Origin: Ashinkailepas kermadecensis
Lineage: Eukaryota > Arthropoda > Thecostraca > Neolepadidae
Direction: 5' to 3'
Length of the DNA stretch: 64,000 nt
NCBI GenBank assembly: GCA_034440615.1
Contig: JAOTOM010005151.1
Location: 1,037,501-1,101,500, forward strand
Shown one piece after another: positions 24,500 to 37,186 of the stretch. The notes under the pieces are model-generated. The model made no database searches and was not told where the DNA came from. It saw only the letters and a program-made list of their open reading frames with translations. Positions within the stretch are counted from its first letter, which is position 1; every line of letters begins with the position of its first letter. Made by a program: the position numbers and the translations under genes.

Positions 24500-24930
24500 C
24501 TTGAAGACATCTGCTGGCCCGTTAGCTGTGACTGCAGGAAGTCAGGCCGTGTCTCCGGGTGATGCGCTGTCTCGGGTAATGCTCCAGATGGTGGCCTGGA
24601 CTATGTCCCCGGCAACTTCATGGGTAGTGGTGTCAGTAGTGTCCTGGCTGGTGTCCCGTCTAGTGCTTTGGATATTGCTCCAAATGTTGGTCTAGGCGGT
24701 GCACTGGGTCGCTCGACGGGTAGTATCGTGGTTGGTGTCGCCGATGGCTTCATAGGTAGAGCCCCGGGTGCTAGCGCGGGTGGTGTTCCGGGTATTCTCG
24801 TGGGTAGCATCCGGTTGGTGTCGCGGTTGGTGTGCCAAGTCAGGCACCGGGTGGTGCATCGGTGACAGCATGAGTATTGTAGCACATTGGTTGGTGTTCT
24901 GACTAGCGCCGCGGGTGGTGTCCTGGGTGG
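24500..24930 (+). repeat. Degenerate minisatellite of about 15 bp (GGTRGTGTCC type)
   Basis: A loose recurrence of GGT-GGTGTCCYG-like words. The period is near 15 bp, so one frame reads as Gly/Val/Ser-rich, but many units differ. I interpret it as old tandem sequence, not coding. Confidence 0.5.
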
Positions 24931-24934
24931 TTTA

Positions 24935-26690
24935 CTTGAGCTATGTATCGGAAATCTCCTCGGCCAGGACCGTAACAGGTCCCCGGACTGTGTTGTGCAT
25001 TTGCCCTTAGCGGCATTGCAGGTGATGTGCTGCCTGGTGCTCTTCTTTGTGCAATTTTCCGGGTGGCACCGTGCACAATGCATTGGTCGGCGTCCTGCGG
25101 TGTTTCCCTCTTTCAATGGCAACACCCTGCTCAATGCAAGTTAGTTTCCTAGTTAACTGCAAGTCTTGGTCGCAAAATGCGAAGGTAAGCTTTAATAAAC
25201 TCCGGTTTTTGCGCAACCACCCAAAAAAACATTCAGTTTTATGAAACGTAGGGTAACTTGAATCGTCGGAAGAGCCCACCTAAATGATAGCCCTTCCCCT
25301 TAAGCTATAAATGCATGGTGGAATATATTATTCCTTTTAAACATAAACACGAAGGTTTTTCGTTGACATTGAGCATCCATTTCAGCATAAGTTTGACTAC
25401 CTACGTTTTCACGGGCGATTTTGTGGAGCTTGGGGACGTGTTTCATATCAACGTCTGATATTGACATCCAAATTTCGCATCCTTATCTCTAATGATGACA
25501 TCAATGACGTCATGCAAAGCATGTTTGGCCCTAATGTTTCTCTCAATATTCGTCACGTAAAACATTCTGGTGGCTAGTCAGTATATACAAACTGGAAAAA
25601 CGGTTTGTCGGTTATATGCCAGTTTCCTAACCCACATTTCCAGTCGATGCTGTTGATTCCTATCACCCATATTCTAGCTTCATCTATTTTTGCAACTAAC
25701 GAAATTCCTGCTCCTTCGCACAGATGCATCTTGCAAAAGTAAAATCCAAAAAATGATCAAGGTAGCCACCCTGCTTCATTGTCTGTGCCTTTATTGATAG
25801 CCAGTGGGCATTGGAAACTTGCTGAATACCTATGTGATGAAATGAAATTAGAGATAAGGAGACCATTTCATTTATAATGAATTCTGCATGATGAGCTTTT
25901 GATACCCGATTGTGCTCTAGACAAAGGGGACATGGAGTCTATGGGAACATATCTTGCATTTTCTGCTCGTACAACCAAAATTAGCTGCAAAACCCAACAT
26001 GTTGCACATTTCTGGCAGGGGTTTTCGACGCACATTGGTTAGATAGTCGAAGTCAGGGATAACTGGATCTGAGCATCTCTTGGGCTTGGCATGGAGAGGA
26101 TGCATTGAAGAAAACTGGGCTTGGAACAAAGGACAAGAAAAGAACATGAATACCTGTCCGAATGTGCTTATTTTTTACATCTCCAAATATTCTTATCTCT
26201 CCCCCACGTAGATCAAAATTAACGTCAAGACACTACCTGGATGAGTGTCGAAGGTGCCAACCAGAAGAGTAAGTGTCACGAGTATTGCCCTGGATAAATG
26301 CCGTGAGTGCTGCCCTATGTAAATGATGTGGTTGTCGTCTTCGGTAGATGTGGCGCGCGCTGTCTTCGGAAAGCGTCATGAGTGCTGTCCAGGGTAAGTA
26401 TAGCGGGTGTTGTCCTGAGTAAGTGCCATGCGCAAGGTCAATTGGAACGTCGATTGAGTTGTGAACATTCGGTTGGCGGACTGGAGGTGTCTCCCTACCC
26501 TCTCCCTCCTGATTTATGACACGGAACTACACGGCTCGGCACGGCGTCTAAGTGATGCCTGCCCGAACTTTATTCGCACTGTCACTGATTAACCGGCGGC
26601 AGGCATACAAGTTATCGCCGGGCCACGCAACCACAGCTCCGGACCGTCTCCAGCTGCAGGGGTCGAGCGAGCGCCGCCCTCCTGCAACGG
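24935..26690. other. No gene recognised
   Basis: Unique sequence. A vague recurrence of GTGAGTGCTGCCC-like words at 26270-26430 may be another decayed minisatellite. Confidence 0.4.
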
Positions 26691-26719
26691 TGGCTAACTG
26701 TGCATCCACTACCCACACT

Positions 26720-27915
26720 TCACACCACTCAACTAGACACTAGACACACCTCACACCACTCAACTAGACACTAGACACAGCTCACACCACCCAACTAGAC
26801 ACTATACATATCTCACACCACACAACTGGACACAATGCACACCTCACACCACTCAACTAGACACTATCCATACCTCACACCACTCAACTATACACTATCC
26901 ACACAGCACACCACTCAACTAGACACTATCCACACCTCACACCACTCAACTAGACACTATACATACCTCACAACACACAACTAGACACCATCCACACCTC
27001 ACACCACTCAACTAGACACTATCCATGCCTCACACCACTCAACTAGACACTATTCACACAGCAGACCACTCAACTAGACACTAGACACACCTCACACCAC
27101 TCAACTAGACACCATCCACACCTCACACCACTCAACTAGACACTAGACACACCTCACACCACTCAACTAGACACTAGACACACCTCACACCACTCAACTA
27201 GACACCATCCACACCTCACACCACTCAACTAGACACTAGACACACTTCACACCACTCAACTAGACACCAGACACACCTCATACCACTCAACTAGACACCA
27301 TCCACACCTCACACTACTCAACTAGACACTAGACACACCTCACACCACTTAACTAGACACTATCCACACCTCACGCCACTTAACTAGACACTATGCACAC
27401 CTCACACCACTCAATTAGATACTATCCACACCACACACCACTCACTAGACACTATCCAAACCTCACACCACTCAACTAGACACTATCCACTCCTCACACC
27501 ACTCAACTCAACATCATCCACACCTCACACTACTCAACCAGACACTGTCCACACCGCACACCGCTCAACTAGACACTATCAACTCCTCACACCACTCAAC
27601 TAGACACTAGACACACTTCACACCACTCAACTAGACACTAGACACTCCTCACACCACTCAACTCGACATCATACACACCTCACACTACTCAACCAGACAC
27701 TATTCACATCTCTCACCACTCAAGTAGACATTATTCACACCTCATCCCACTCAACTAGGCATCATCCACGCCTCACACTATTCAACTAGACATTATCCAC
27801 ACCTCACACCACTCAACTTGACACAATCCACTCTTCACACCACTCAGCCAGACATCATCCACACCTCACACTACTCAACCAGACACTATCCACACCTCAC
27901 ACCACTTAACTAGGC
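26720..27915 (+). repeat. 31-bp minisatellite
   Basis: About 38 units of 31 bp with core CTCACACCACTCAACTAGAC followed by an ACTATCC or ACTAGAC variant. The 31-bp spacing was checked on the first units (CAACTAGAC at 26730, 26761 and 26792). Variants are intermixed and diverge towards the right end. Confidence 0.93.
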
Positions 27916-27929
27916 ACCGGCCAACCATC

Positions 27930-28850
27930 AAATGGCCACACCCTAATGACCGGTGTGGATGACCGGTGGGTCATCCACACACTGGCCACAACCCATACCG
28001 ATAGCTGAACACTAGGTACATCCTACACCAGGCAACCACGCACTGGCCACACAGCAGATGGAATTCCGTCAGCAAGGCGCGAGGCAGCAACGTGGAATAC
28101 GACAGCTGTACGACAGCTGCCATACCAAAAAAAAATGGTGTGGCTTGCAATATCAAAGTATTCAAGCCAATTTGATGAATATTGCGCCAGCCCAGAGTTC
28201 ATAAAAAGAATGCGCGCCCCCCCCCCCCGCCCCCGTAGAATAGCTTGTTCCTGGATCAGTTAAAGCAAGAACTTCTAACACCTTGATTCAGGTTGAATTG
28301 TTTTTGTTTTCAAGGAAGTAGATTTTCCATGCCAAAGTTTGTTTTTGTTCAGGTTTTCACCCCTGAGTACACACACTCTACGCAGGTCAGCCACTCACGC
28401 TGCCTCGTGGCCCCCGGCATTGACCAATCGATGGCTTGGTCTCAGGTAAGCTGCCACTGCTTGGGCTATGCAAAAGATGACCCCAATGGTCTGGCTCCAG
28501 TGTCTGGACTGTAGTGAGAAGCGGCCTCATCGGTGAACGACAGCACGGATTTAATTGGTAGGAAGGCTCACCATCCACGTCCACTTGGCAGTGCTGCAGC
28601 GCCACCACCAGACAAGACTCCCTCCTGCACTTGGAGAAGTCATTGTTCACGGCAAACGAGGGCTCGATCGACGGCCGGAGGTCAGGCGACAAATGTGTTC
28701 TGCTGGCGGGCCGTGCACGTCAGGAAGCAGACCGCCGGCCGCGAGCAGTCGCATGTCCGTACGATCGTACGGCCGGGACGACGGGCCGCAGCGGCGCGCG
28801 ACATTTTCCCCACAGCCAGGTCATTTCCGGACTGCGACGAGGCCTGCCCG
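27930..28850. other. No gene recognised
   Basis: Short palindromic words of GACCGGTGTGGATGACC type at 27950-27980 and a poly-C run near 28217. Otherwise unique, turning GC-rich from about 28640. Confidence 0.4.
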
Positions 28851-28855
28851 CGTGG

Positions 28856-29410
28856 CACGGTTCGCGTGCCGTTCCTGCAGCTCCGCGTGCCGTCGGAGCT
28901 GGGAGCGGCCACCTCACCCTGTCCGTGGACCCCGCGGTTCGCGTGTCGTTCCTGCAGCTCCACGTGCCGTCGGAACTGGGAGCGGCCGCACTCACCCGTC
29001 CGAACTGGGGGACCTTCCGCCCTGGTTCGCGTGTCGTTCCTGCAGCTCCACGTGCCGTCGGAACTGGGAGCGGCCGACCTCACTCCCCGTCCGATGGGGG
29101 CCCTCCGTGGCGGTTCGCGTGTCGTTCCTGCAGCTCCACGTGCCGTCGGAGCTGGGAGCGGCCACCTCACCCTGTCCGTGGACCCCGCGGTTCGCGTGCC
29201 GTTCCTGCAGCTCCGCGTGCCGTCGGAACTGGGAGCGGCCACCTCACCCTGTCCGTGGACCCAGCGGTTCGCGTGTCGTTCCTGCAGCTCCACGTGCCGT
29301 CGGAGCTGGGAGCGGCCACCTCACCCTGTCCGTGGGCCCCGTGGTTCGCGTGCCGTTCCCGCAGCTCCACGTGCCGTCGGAGCCGGGAGCGGCCACCTCA
29401 CCCCGCGGGC
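28856..29410 (+). repeat. GC-rich minisatellite of about 75-91 bp
   Basis: Seven units each start GGTTCGCGTG and contain TTCCTGCAGCTCC, CGTGCCGTCGGA and GGGAGCGGCC. Unit lengths vary around 77 bp. All three plus-strand frames are open from about 28631 to 29474, and a 203-residue frame is open on the minus strand. A roughly 77-bp unit shifts phase each time, so absence of stops in the unit opens every frame. No known domain is visible, and I do not call a gene. Confidence 0.85.
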
Positions 29411-29419
29411 GCATCACCC

Positions 29420-32069
29420 CTCCGGGCAACGGTGCGTCAAAACGCGCCATTTCCCGGGCTTCATTCATACATGACATGTTCTATTAACGCACCGTCGCAT
29501 TGTGTGCTCGCTCTGCTGTCAGCAGCAGGCTCTGGCCCGCCCCGCCGCCTCTCCGGCTGCGCCGTGATTACCCCCTTGGCTGTGGCGGTTGAGTCCTGTC
29601 GCAGACGGCTGCTGCCCTACCTTGCATCGGCTGCTGTCGAGGGTGCAGTGATCTGACTACTGACGGCCGATGTCAGGTCACGACTGCTGTGGCATCATCC
29701 AGCAACCATCAGACGCATAGCTTCTGTTAAACAATGTATTCAATCAAATGAGTGTTTACCCAATACTCAAGTAGTCCTAGTGACAATTTTGATGTCCGGA
29801 AGTCATAAAAGAGAAATGGAAAGACGCGCCCGTAAAGGACACGTTTGTATACTCAAGTATGCTTAGATACTGATTCATATCTGCTGCTTCATATGCGAGT
29901 ACAAGTCATGTTCGCGCTTTCGGATCCTTCAAATGCTGGAATTTGGTGACAACAGCCTTATAGTCTTCTCCGGAATAGGCAACACATGATGGTAGCGCAT
30001 AAGCTGGAATGCAGGTGTCGGGTTGTTCACGACAGGCTCGCAAACGCTTCTGACGGCTCGCTTTATGGATAGGATGTTTCTCTAGGCTGTTCCTAATCAT
30101 CTCTGGTGCATAAATACGGAGATAATCTTCATGCTAGATGGGAAATTTTACTACGTACTCCCTTCCTCTGTTGGGGATGAAGACGGTCCAGGCGGTGGAT
30201 GAATTAGTGATGGTTAAGCTAGCCGTTGCCGATATGACTGACCATTGTGGAGCAGTCCAGGTGGCAATATGAATATTCTGGAAACTTAAAAGGTCCTGAG
30301 AAGTCGTTCCCCGTCGAATCCTTCATATCGCATGCTGTCTGAAGAGCCCGGTATAGTCCTGAGAAGTCCTGATTTGGTCAGGGGGCGGGTACCAGCAGCT
30401 CTTCGCCTTGTCACTGCCCTGTACTCAAAGGAAGCTACTACACAAGTGTCTCCATACAAACCATACTATTGCCATCACTTTTGCCCTCGCTTGGAATCGT
30501 AGCGATAGCTGTGCTGCACATTCATTAATATACAGTGAGAACGAAAGGTTGAGGCAACGAGACAAACGAAACTATTGTCACACCTAAGTCAGGACGATGT
30601 AAATCTGCCGTTTCCTCTCTGTGTGCGTTGTTCTTTTGGGATGTAACCGAATACAGGTTTGTTTATTTTCGGATTTGTGTGTTCGGATTTGTAATGGCAA
30701 ACTATTGTTATAGAATTCGTGGATCAGCTATAATGAAATGCATGATTGCTGTCATCAAGTGTGAAAGTATCTGAGCGCGAGTGTTACTGGCACCGACATA
30801 CCACACTTAAAATTTAACGTTATATCTACCATGATGCATGCAATTAATCAACCAGAACTAAATTCTGCAACAGTAGTAATTTCCGAGAATCTCCGCTTTG
30901 GTCACGCAGGCCCAGTTGCTTGGTTGTGGAAGGTACTGTTTCTAGCGCAAATATTGAGAGGTGGATCCGATGTCCCATCCCGCGCTACGATCGGGAAGTG
31001 TGCGCCTACTTGGTTCGGTGCCAAAGTCGAGTCCACTATCCGGCTAGATGATGCCGTAGCATCGACATGTACCGCTGACACGTGACTACAGTCGACATGA
31101 CCCATGAGTCAGAGGTCACAACGATCACTCAGTTCAGACGACCATGCCGTCTTCTCTCAGAAATGGAAGAGAGCATGACGGGTAATGAGCAGGGCAACAT
31201 GTTCGTTCCTTTACGAAAAAAGCTACTGAAATCAATAACTGCCTCATTAACCGTGAACAATAACGAGTAGGCATATGAATGGCCTCTATGTCCAATACAG
31301 ACTGAAGTACCACTTATCAATCATCACATCGGTACTACTGTCTGTATGCCACGTCCTACCCAACAACATTTGTCGAATTTGACGTAGCTCACAGAATATG
31401 TCACATATATTTCCCTGTCTTCCAAATCTCCTCACTGTCTTGGTTTAGCTCAGCAGCTCACCGATTGAAACCTTTTACCCAAACTTGCTTCAAGTGACAC
31501 ACCAGAGGAACATCTACGTACGCTAAATCTGCACCAGATGTACGCGTGCGCCATATTTAGATGTAAATGCAAGCGCATGACACATTTTCAGACCTTGGCC
31601 AGAAGGTATGTTAGCAAGTAGACAAATATCGGCCATTGATCTTATCTCCAATTGACTCATATGACCAGATATGACCCACCCTGCAATTTTTTTTCCGCTC
31701 AAGCATTCTACTTGAAAGTGTGGTTTTCTTTGTGATACCATCTCCACATTCGCACATTCAAACAGCTTCAAACATTTCGCGACCAGTCACCCCACACACC
31801 ATTTTTCAGTAACTTACTCAAAAGGGTAGTTTAATGCAGCTTGCTATTGGCCCTCCTGTTGGGGTTCGGGGGCTGATGTATTGAATACACTGGACTCTAT
31901 TACAAAATGGAAAATGGCCGCCCAGAAAACTTCGTGTACACTAGTCGATCCTTGAAAGAAGGAAGATAATTTGAAATATCCGAAAATGCCAGTTCTCTGT
32001 GAAAAAGCTTCTATTTGGGTTCCCGAAGTCTTCGTCTGTCTCGTCAGGAGTCCCATCTACTCTATCTAC

Positions 32070-32070
<1 letters not shown>
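29420..32070. other. No gene recognised
   Basis: Unique, AT-leaning sequence after about 29660; no repeat or credible frame seen. Confidence 0.4.

Positions 32071-32072
<2 letters not shown>

Positions 32073-32134
<62 letters not shown>
32073..32134. repeat. (TA)n microsatellite, left of copy B
   Basis: Pure TA run ending exactly where copy B begins. With 37105-37182 it appears to be one microsatellite split by the insertion. Confidence 0.97.
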
Positions 32135-32137
<3 letters not shown>

Positions 32138-34019
32138 TGGCGTCGCCACGAAATTCTTCCAGGGGGGGCAATATTGATAGGGGGCCTCCTATTGATTTTT
32201 AGGCTCTTAGTATGGTTCCAGAATGGGGAACATGGCTTCATATTGATGTCTTGTTTGTTCTTGGCATGGTGCATCATTTACGCAAAGCGCAATACCAAGA
32301 ATCTTTTTTTTCGCTGAGAACTGAGCCATACCAGGGCATAAATAAGCAAACGTGCATAAATACGTCAGTGCCAAAACAAACCAATATCTTTATGCTTTAT
32401 CGACGAGAAGAATCTTCCCGCTGGCGTCTAGATTACAGCGGGCTGGTGGGGCTGGTGCTGAGCATATCTTAAAGATATCTCCCATTGATCAACCCATTTC
32501 TATGTCCACCAAGTTTAACTGAATATCGCTAGGTTCATCACTACTGTTAGTCATTCCCATCAGCCTGATCTCATAAACAAGCTTAAACGATAATTTCTCA
32601 GTCCTAGGACGACAATTTCGCGAAGGTGACAACGAGAAGTGGATTGAATTGGTTTTCTGATCGTCATCTTAGGAATTTATTTATTTTTATAACATTTGGT
32701 GCTGGCTGCAAGGCACTTGGCACCGAAGCTAAAGTCATAAATCCTCCGCGAATAAATTCACGGCAAGAACAAGCATTGAACAACAATGCATCAATGGCAA
32801 TGCAACAATGTAACAATGACAATGCAACAATGTAACAATGACAATGCACAAATAATGCAAAACCTTCAAATTCCACGCAGTCACGCCCATGGTTTTCACT
32901 GTGCTGTACTGTTTTGTAAATTATGTCGTTGAGAAGGTATTGAAGCTGGGAAGCTCTAATCATACAGGCTGTAATCACAGAAGACAATTTTGTAGGAAGA
33001 AAATATATTTAAAAACTTCATTTCTCTCATTTAATATCTGGCATCGGTGTTGTTTTGTATGCTTGTGAGGGGGAATTTGCCCCTCAATGTTGGCTTTGCT
33101 CCATGCGCGTATGTTTCTGAAAATTATTGGGGGACCAGTGACGTACCTATATTTGCGTCAAGGGGAGGAGGAAAACGTATTTGGAGGGGTCCACCTACTC
33201 AATAAAAAGTCTTCCGATTTCGACCACTATTTTGTCAAAGGGGACCTTTTTATGTAAAATAATTAATGACCAACTAAATTATCCGGTCGACGGGCCTAAT
33301 CTACCACTATCGTTTCTGATTCGTCGGATTTCAACCCTGGCTCCCCCACCCTGTTCGAATGTATTCTTTTGGTATCCCTTGATAAGTCACCTTGCACTGC
33401 TGACATTACACCTACACAGATCACTTTAAAATGTAAAATTTACCAATTTCAGACATTCCAGTTCATAGTGCCCGGTCGCCACGACACCAGCGTTAGTGCA
33501 TGTGCACACCCATCTTGCGCATTCGGCGCATTCGCCACACTTCGTGCGATGCTACGGATTCTGCTGGGCCTCCTACACTTTGCTAATTGCTACCACATGA
33601 TAGACTTGCGCCTTATCTGACGTGATGAAATGCTTTGTATGGGCGTTCGCTGCGAAGATTGGATTAATTAAATTCGATCACTAGTTCCCTACTTCCCATA
33701 TTTTATGATGAAGAAATGCGGATACCCGCTGAGCTTTGATGCACCTCATATCTTTGATTAAACATGCTTCCAGGTTGGCTACCGAACCGAGGCCCTGCCT
33801 GAGGGCACTTCTTTGGACCCGTTTCGTATTTCTTCGTCTACGGATGTGTCTTAGGGCTCCAATCCATTTTTGTTCGAGGCCCAACGCATTTTCGAAACCC
33901 CTGCTCGTTTTAGGGTTTGTTGCTTCTTTGTGCACCGATGATTTTTCTTAGTTGTCGGGGCGCTTTCAATGATCTCAATGTATTTATTTAGTGCCCGGTA
34001 TTTTTGTTCGTTCTGGGAC

Positions 34020-35010
34020 CATGTTGCTTATTGCGACCCCAGCCTCTTTTCAGGCCCTTGTGCGGTCGCATGTCCCCTGTGTGCCTTGAGAGCTTCTGGT
34101 GTTTTTTTTTTTTTTTTTTTTTAGAGTTCCCGCTATATTTATTTAGGGCTGCAACGCATGTTTTAGGGCCCTGTCGCTTTTTAGGAGACTGCGCTTTGGA
34201 GGGCCAGTTACATTTTCGGTCCCCGTTGTGCTCTTAGGGTCCCGCTGTGTTTATTTGGGGCTTCTGATGCACATTTGTGGGGCCCAGTACGATTTTGGGT
34301 CTTCGGTGCGGTATTTCTGGGTCTTAGCGCAACTTATCGCGCCCAGGTGCGTGGTTCCGGGGACCCAACGCCAGTTATCTGGGCTCAACGCGATTTTTGT
34401 GGACCTCTTCTGAATTTTCTTTAAATTCCGAATCTCGGCCTGATTTTTCGAGTTCCTGGCGCCATGTTTTTCCATCTCACCAAGATTTTCTTCGAGCTCC
34501 GGTATGTTTTTCGATGCCGTACGCGATTTGTCAAGGCATCTGATGATATGTTCGGTGCTCCAGAACCATTTTCCTGACCCGGACTTTTTTTGGAATCCCT
34601 CCTTATTTTGGAGGGCTCCGGCTTTCTTTGTCGGATACCGATGCGACTTTTAGGTCACACGGTGCTTATGTGGAGCCCTAGACGCCAATTGTTGGCAGCC
34701 CGACGTGAATTTTTTATGCCCAGACCAAATTTGTGGTACTACCGATGGGAATTGTGGGTCCGAGCGCGATATTTGGTGGGACCGGTTCGAGTTTGCGGGG
34801 CGCGTTGTACTTAGCTGTGGCCCCAACGCGATCTTGGCGGTTCCTGTTGCAGATTTTCGGGCCTGGCGGAGAGTGTTTTCTGGGGCCCGCCGTATTTACT
34901 TGGAGCCCCTACGCGAATTCTGGTGGACCGACGCGAATTTTTGTGGCCCCAGCGCGACTTTTGAAAGCCTCGGCTCGATTCTTGGGAGCATATCCCTCTT
35001 AGGAGGGAAG
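34020..35010 (+). repeat. Decayed minisatellite of about 27-35 bp in copy B
   Basis: Phrases of the type GGGGCCC-ACGCGATTTTTGTGG recur with variable spacing (examples at 34280, 34335, 34390, 34760, 34920 and 34940). This is old tandem DNA that has diverged into word-like similarity; the inverted block of copy A derives from the same sequence. Confidence 0.55.
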
Positions 35011-35224
35011 GGGCATTTGCCCCTTTGATATGCCACTGCGGCCACCGAAGGAGTTTTTTTTTTCAGCCGATGGCACCTTTCGGAGTATAAAAGCCCTCCG
35101 GGTAATATTTTCCGGAACTGTTCTTAATTTTCCGGTGCTGGGGTCCATTCGATCGAATCTCGGTGTGAACTTTTGGACATCGAGTTCTATTTTTTAGGTC
35201 TTGATGTGATATATTTGATGTGAT

Positions 35225-36865
35225 AGCCTCCTTGACAATCATGTAGGCCTCCTTTGCAAGCCAGGGGGCCTCCTTGATAATCCTGTGGGCCTCCTTTGTA
35301 ATCCTGTGGGCCTCCTTTGCAATCCTGGGGGCCTCCTTTGCAATCATGAGGGTCTCCTTTGTAATCGTGGGAGCCTCCTTTGCAATCCTGGGGGCTTCCT
35401 TTGCAATCCTGGAGGCCTCCTTTGCGATCCTGGGGGTCTCCTTTGCAATCCTGGGGCCTCCTTTGCAATCCTGAGGGCCTCCTTTGCAATCCGGGGGCCT
35501 CCTTGATAATCCTGTGGGCCTCCTTTGCAATCCTGGGGGCCTCCTTTGTAATCCTGTGGGCCTCCTTTGCAATCCTGGAGGCCTCCTTGATAATCCTGTG
35601 GGCCTCCTTTGCAATCCTGGGGGCCTCCTTTGTAATCCTGTGGGCCTTTGCAATCCTGGGGGCCTCCTTTGCAATCATGGGGGCCTCCTTTGTAATCATG
35701 GGAGCCTCCTTTGCAACCCTGGGGGCCTCCTTTGCAATCATGGAGGCTTCCTTAGCCTCCTTTGCAATCCTGGGGGCCTCCTTTGCAATCCTGGGGGCCT
35801 CTTTGCAATCCTGGTGGCCTCCTTTGCAATCCTGGGGGCCTCCTTTGCAATCCTGGGGGCGTCCTTTGCAATCCTGGCGGCCTCCTTTGCAATACTGGGG
35901 GCCTCCATTGCAATCATGGGGGCCTCCTTTGTAATCACAGGGGCCTCATTTGCAATCCTGTGGGCCTCCCTTGCAACCCTGGGGGCCTCCTTTGCAATCC
36001 TGTGGGCCTCCTTTGCAATCCTGAGGGCCTCCTTTGCTATTGGGGGCCTCCTTTACAATCCTGGGGGCCTCCTTTGCAATCCTGGGGGCCTCCTTCGCTA
36101 GCCTGGAGGCATCCTTCGCAATCCTGGGGGGTCTCCTTTGCAATCCTGACGCCTCCTTTGCAATCATGGGGGCCTCCTTTGCAATCCTGGAGTCCTTTGC
36201 ACTCATGGGGCCTCCTTTGCAATCCTGGGGGCCTCTTTTGTAATCCTGTGGGCCTTTACAATCCTGGGGGCCTCCTTTGTAATCCTGGGGGCCTCCTTCG
36301 CAATCCTGGGGGCCTCCTTTGCTATCCTGGGGGCCTCCTTTGCAATCCTGGGGGCCTCCATCGCAATCCTGGGGGCCTCCTTTGCAATCATGGGGCCTCC
36401 TTTGCAATCATGGGGGCCTCCTTCGCTAGCCTGGAGGCATCCTTCGCAATCCTGGAGGAATCCTTCACAATCCTGGGGGTCTATTTTGCAATCATGGGGG
36501 CCTCCTTTACAATCCTGAGGGCCTCCTTTGCAATCCTGGAGACCTTTACAATCCTGGGGGCCTCCTTTTCAATCCTGGGGGCCTCCTTTTCAATCCTGGG
36601 GGCCTCCTTTCTAATCCGGGTGCCTCCTTTGCAATCCTGGGGGCCCTCCTTTGCAATCCTGGGGGCCTCCTTTGCAATCCTGGGGGCCTCCTTTGCAATC
36701 CTGGGGGCCTCCTTTGCAATCCTGGGGCCTCCTTTGCAATCACGGAGGCCTCCTTTGTAATCCTGGGGGCCTCCTTTGCAATCCTGGGGCCTTTTTTGTA
36801 TCACGGGGGCTTCCTTTGCAATCCTGGGGGCCTCCTTTGCATTCCTGGGGGCCTCCGTGCCAATT
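35225..36865 (+). repeat. 21-bp minisatellite inside copy B
   Basis: About 75-80 units with core GGGGGCCTCCTTTGCAATCC. The 21-bp period gives seven-residue repeats in all frames (for example CNPGGLL on plus and RIAKEAP on minus), so long open frames appear on both strands. A rare variant with CTTCGCTAGCCTGGAGGCA occurs at about 36092 and again 329 bp later, showing segmental duplication within the array. Confidence 0.93.
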
Positions 36866-37102
36866 ATTGGCACTCTCTTGATTTCTGGGGCCTGCTATCT
36901 TCTCCTAGGTGACTCCTTCTTCGAATTAGGGGCCTCCTCTCACGTCTTGGAGGCCTCCTCTCATGTCCCGTCGACCTCCTTGCTCACTTTTTTTCCTGTG
37001 CATTTCCGGATAGGGGCCTCCTCAAATTTCAGGGGGGACGGCGCCCCCCAGTCTCACGACAGGGGGGCGACTGCCCCCCTGCCCCCCCGGTGGCGACGCC
37101 CT

Positions 37103-37104
<2 letters not shown>

Positions 37105-37182
<78 letters not shown>
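37105..37182. repeat. (AT)n-(GT)n microsatellite, right of copy B
   Basis: About 30 bp of AT followed by about 48 bp of GT, directly adjoining the right end of copy B. Confidence 0.97.

Positions 37183-37186
<4 letters not shown>

Larger units (their letters stand above)
32135..37104. mobile_element. Non-autonomous hAT-like DNA transposon, copy B
   Basis: The left end is CAGTGGCGTCGCCACG; the right end in reverse complement is CAAGGGCGTCGCCACC (14 of 16 match). ATATATAT flanks both sides, compatible with an 8-bp duplication but uninformative because the target is an AT microsatellite. It shares with copy A the first roughly 1.3 kb in order (TTCTTCCAGGG, TTGTTCTTGGCATGGTGCAT, AATAAATTCACGGCAAGAAC), the middle (33420-34022) and the right end (36865-37104). 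It lacks A's inversion and seems to keep the undisturbed order. Between 34020 and 35010 it holds decayed repeats of about 30 bp, then a 21-bp array. No transposase is encoded. Confidence 0.75.

Noticed and set aside
26720..27915. CRISPR-like regular repeats
   Set aside because: The 31-bp units are directly tandem, without unique spacers, and no cas genes or prokaryotic features are present.
35484..36760. Long Leu/Cys/Asn/Pro/Gly-rich frames up to 332 residues and Lys/Arg/Ile-rich minus frames
   Set aside because: Both are readings of the 21-bp array in transposon B; open frames on both strands follow from the stop-free unit.
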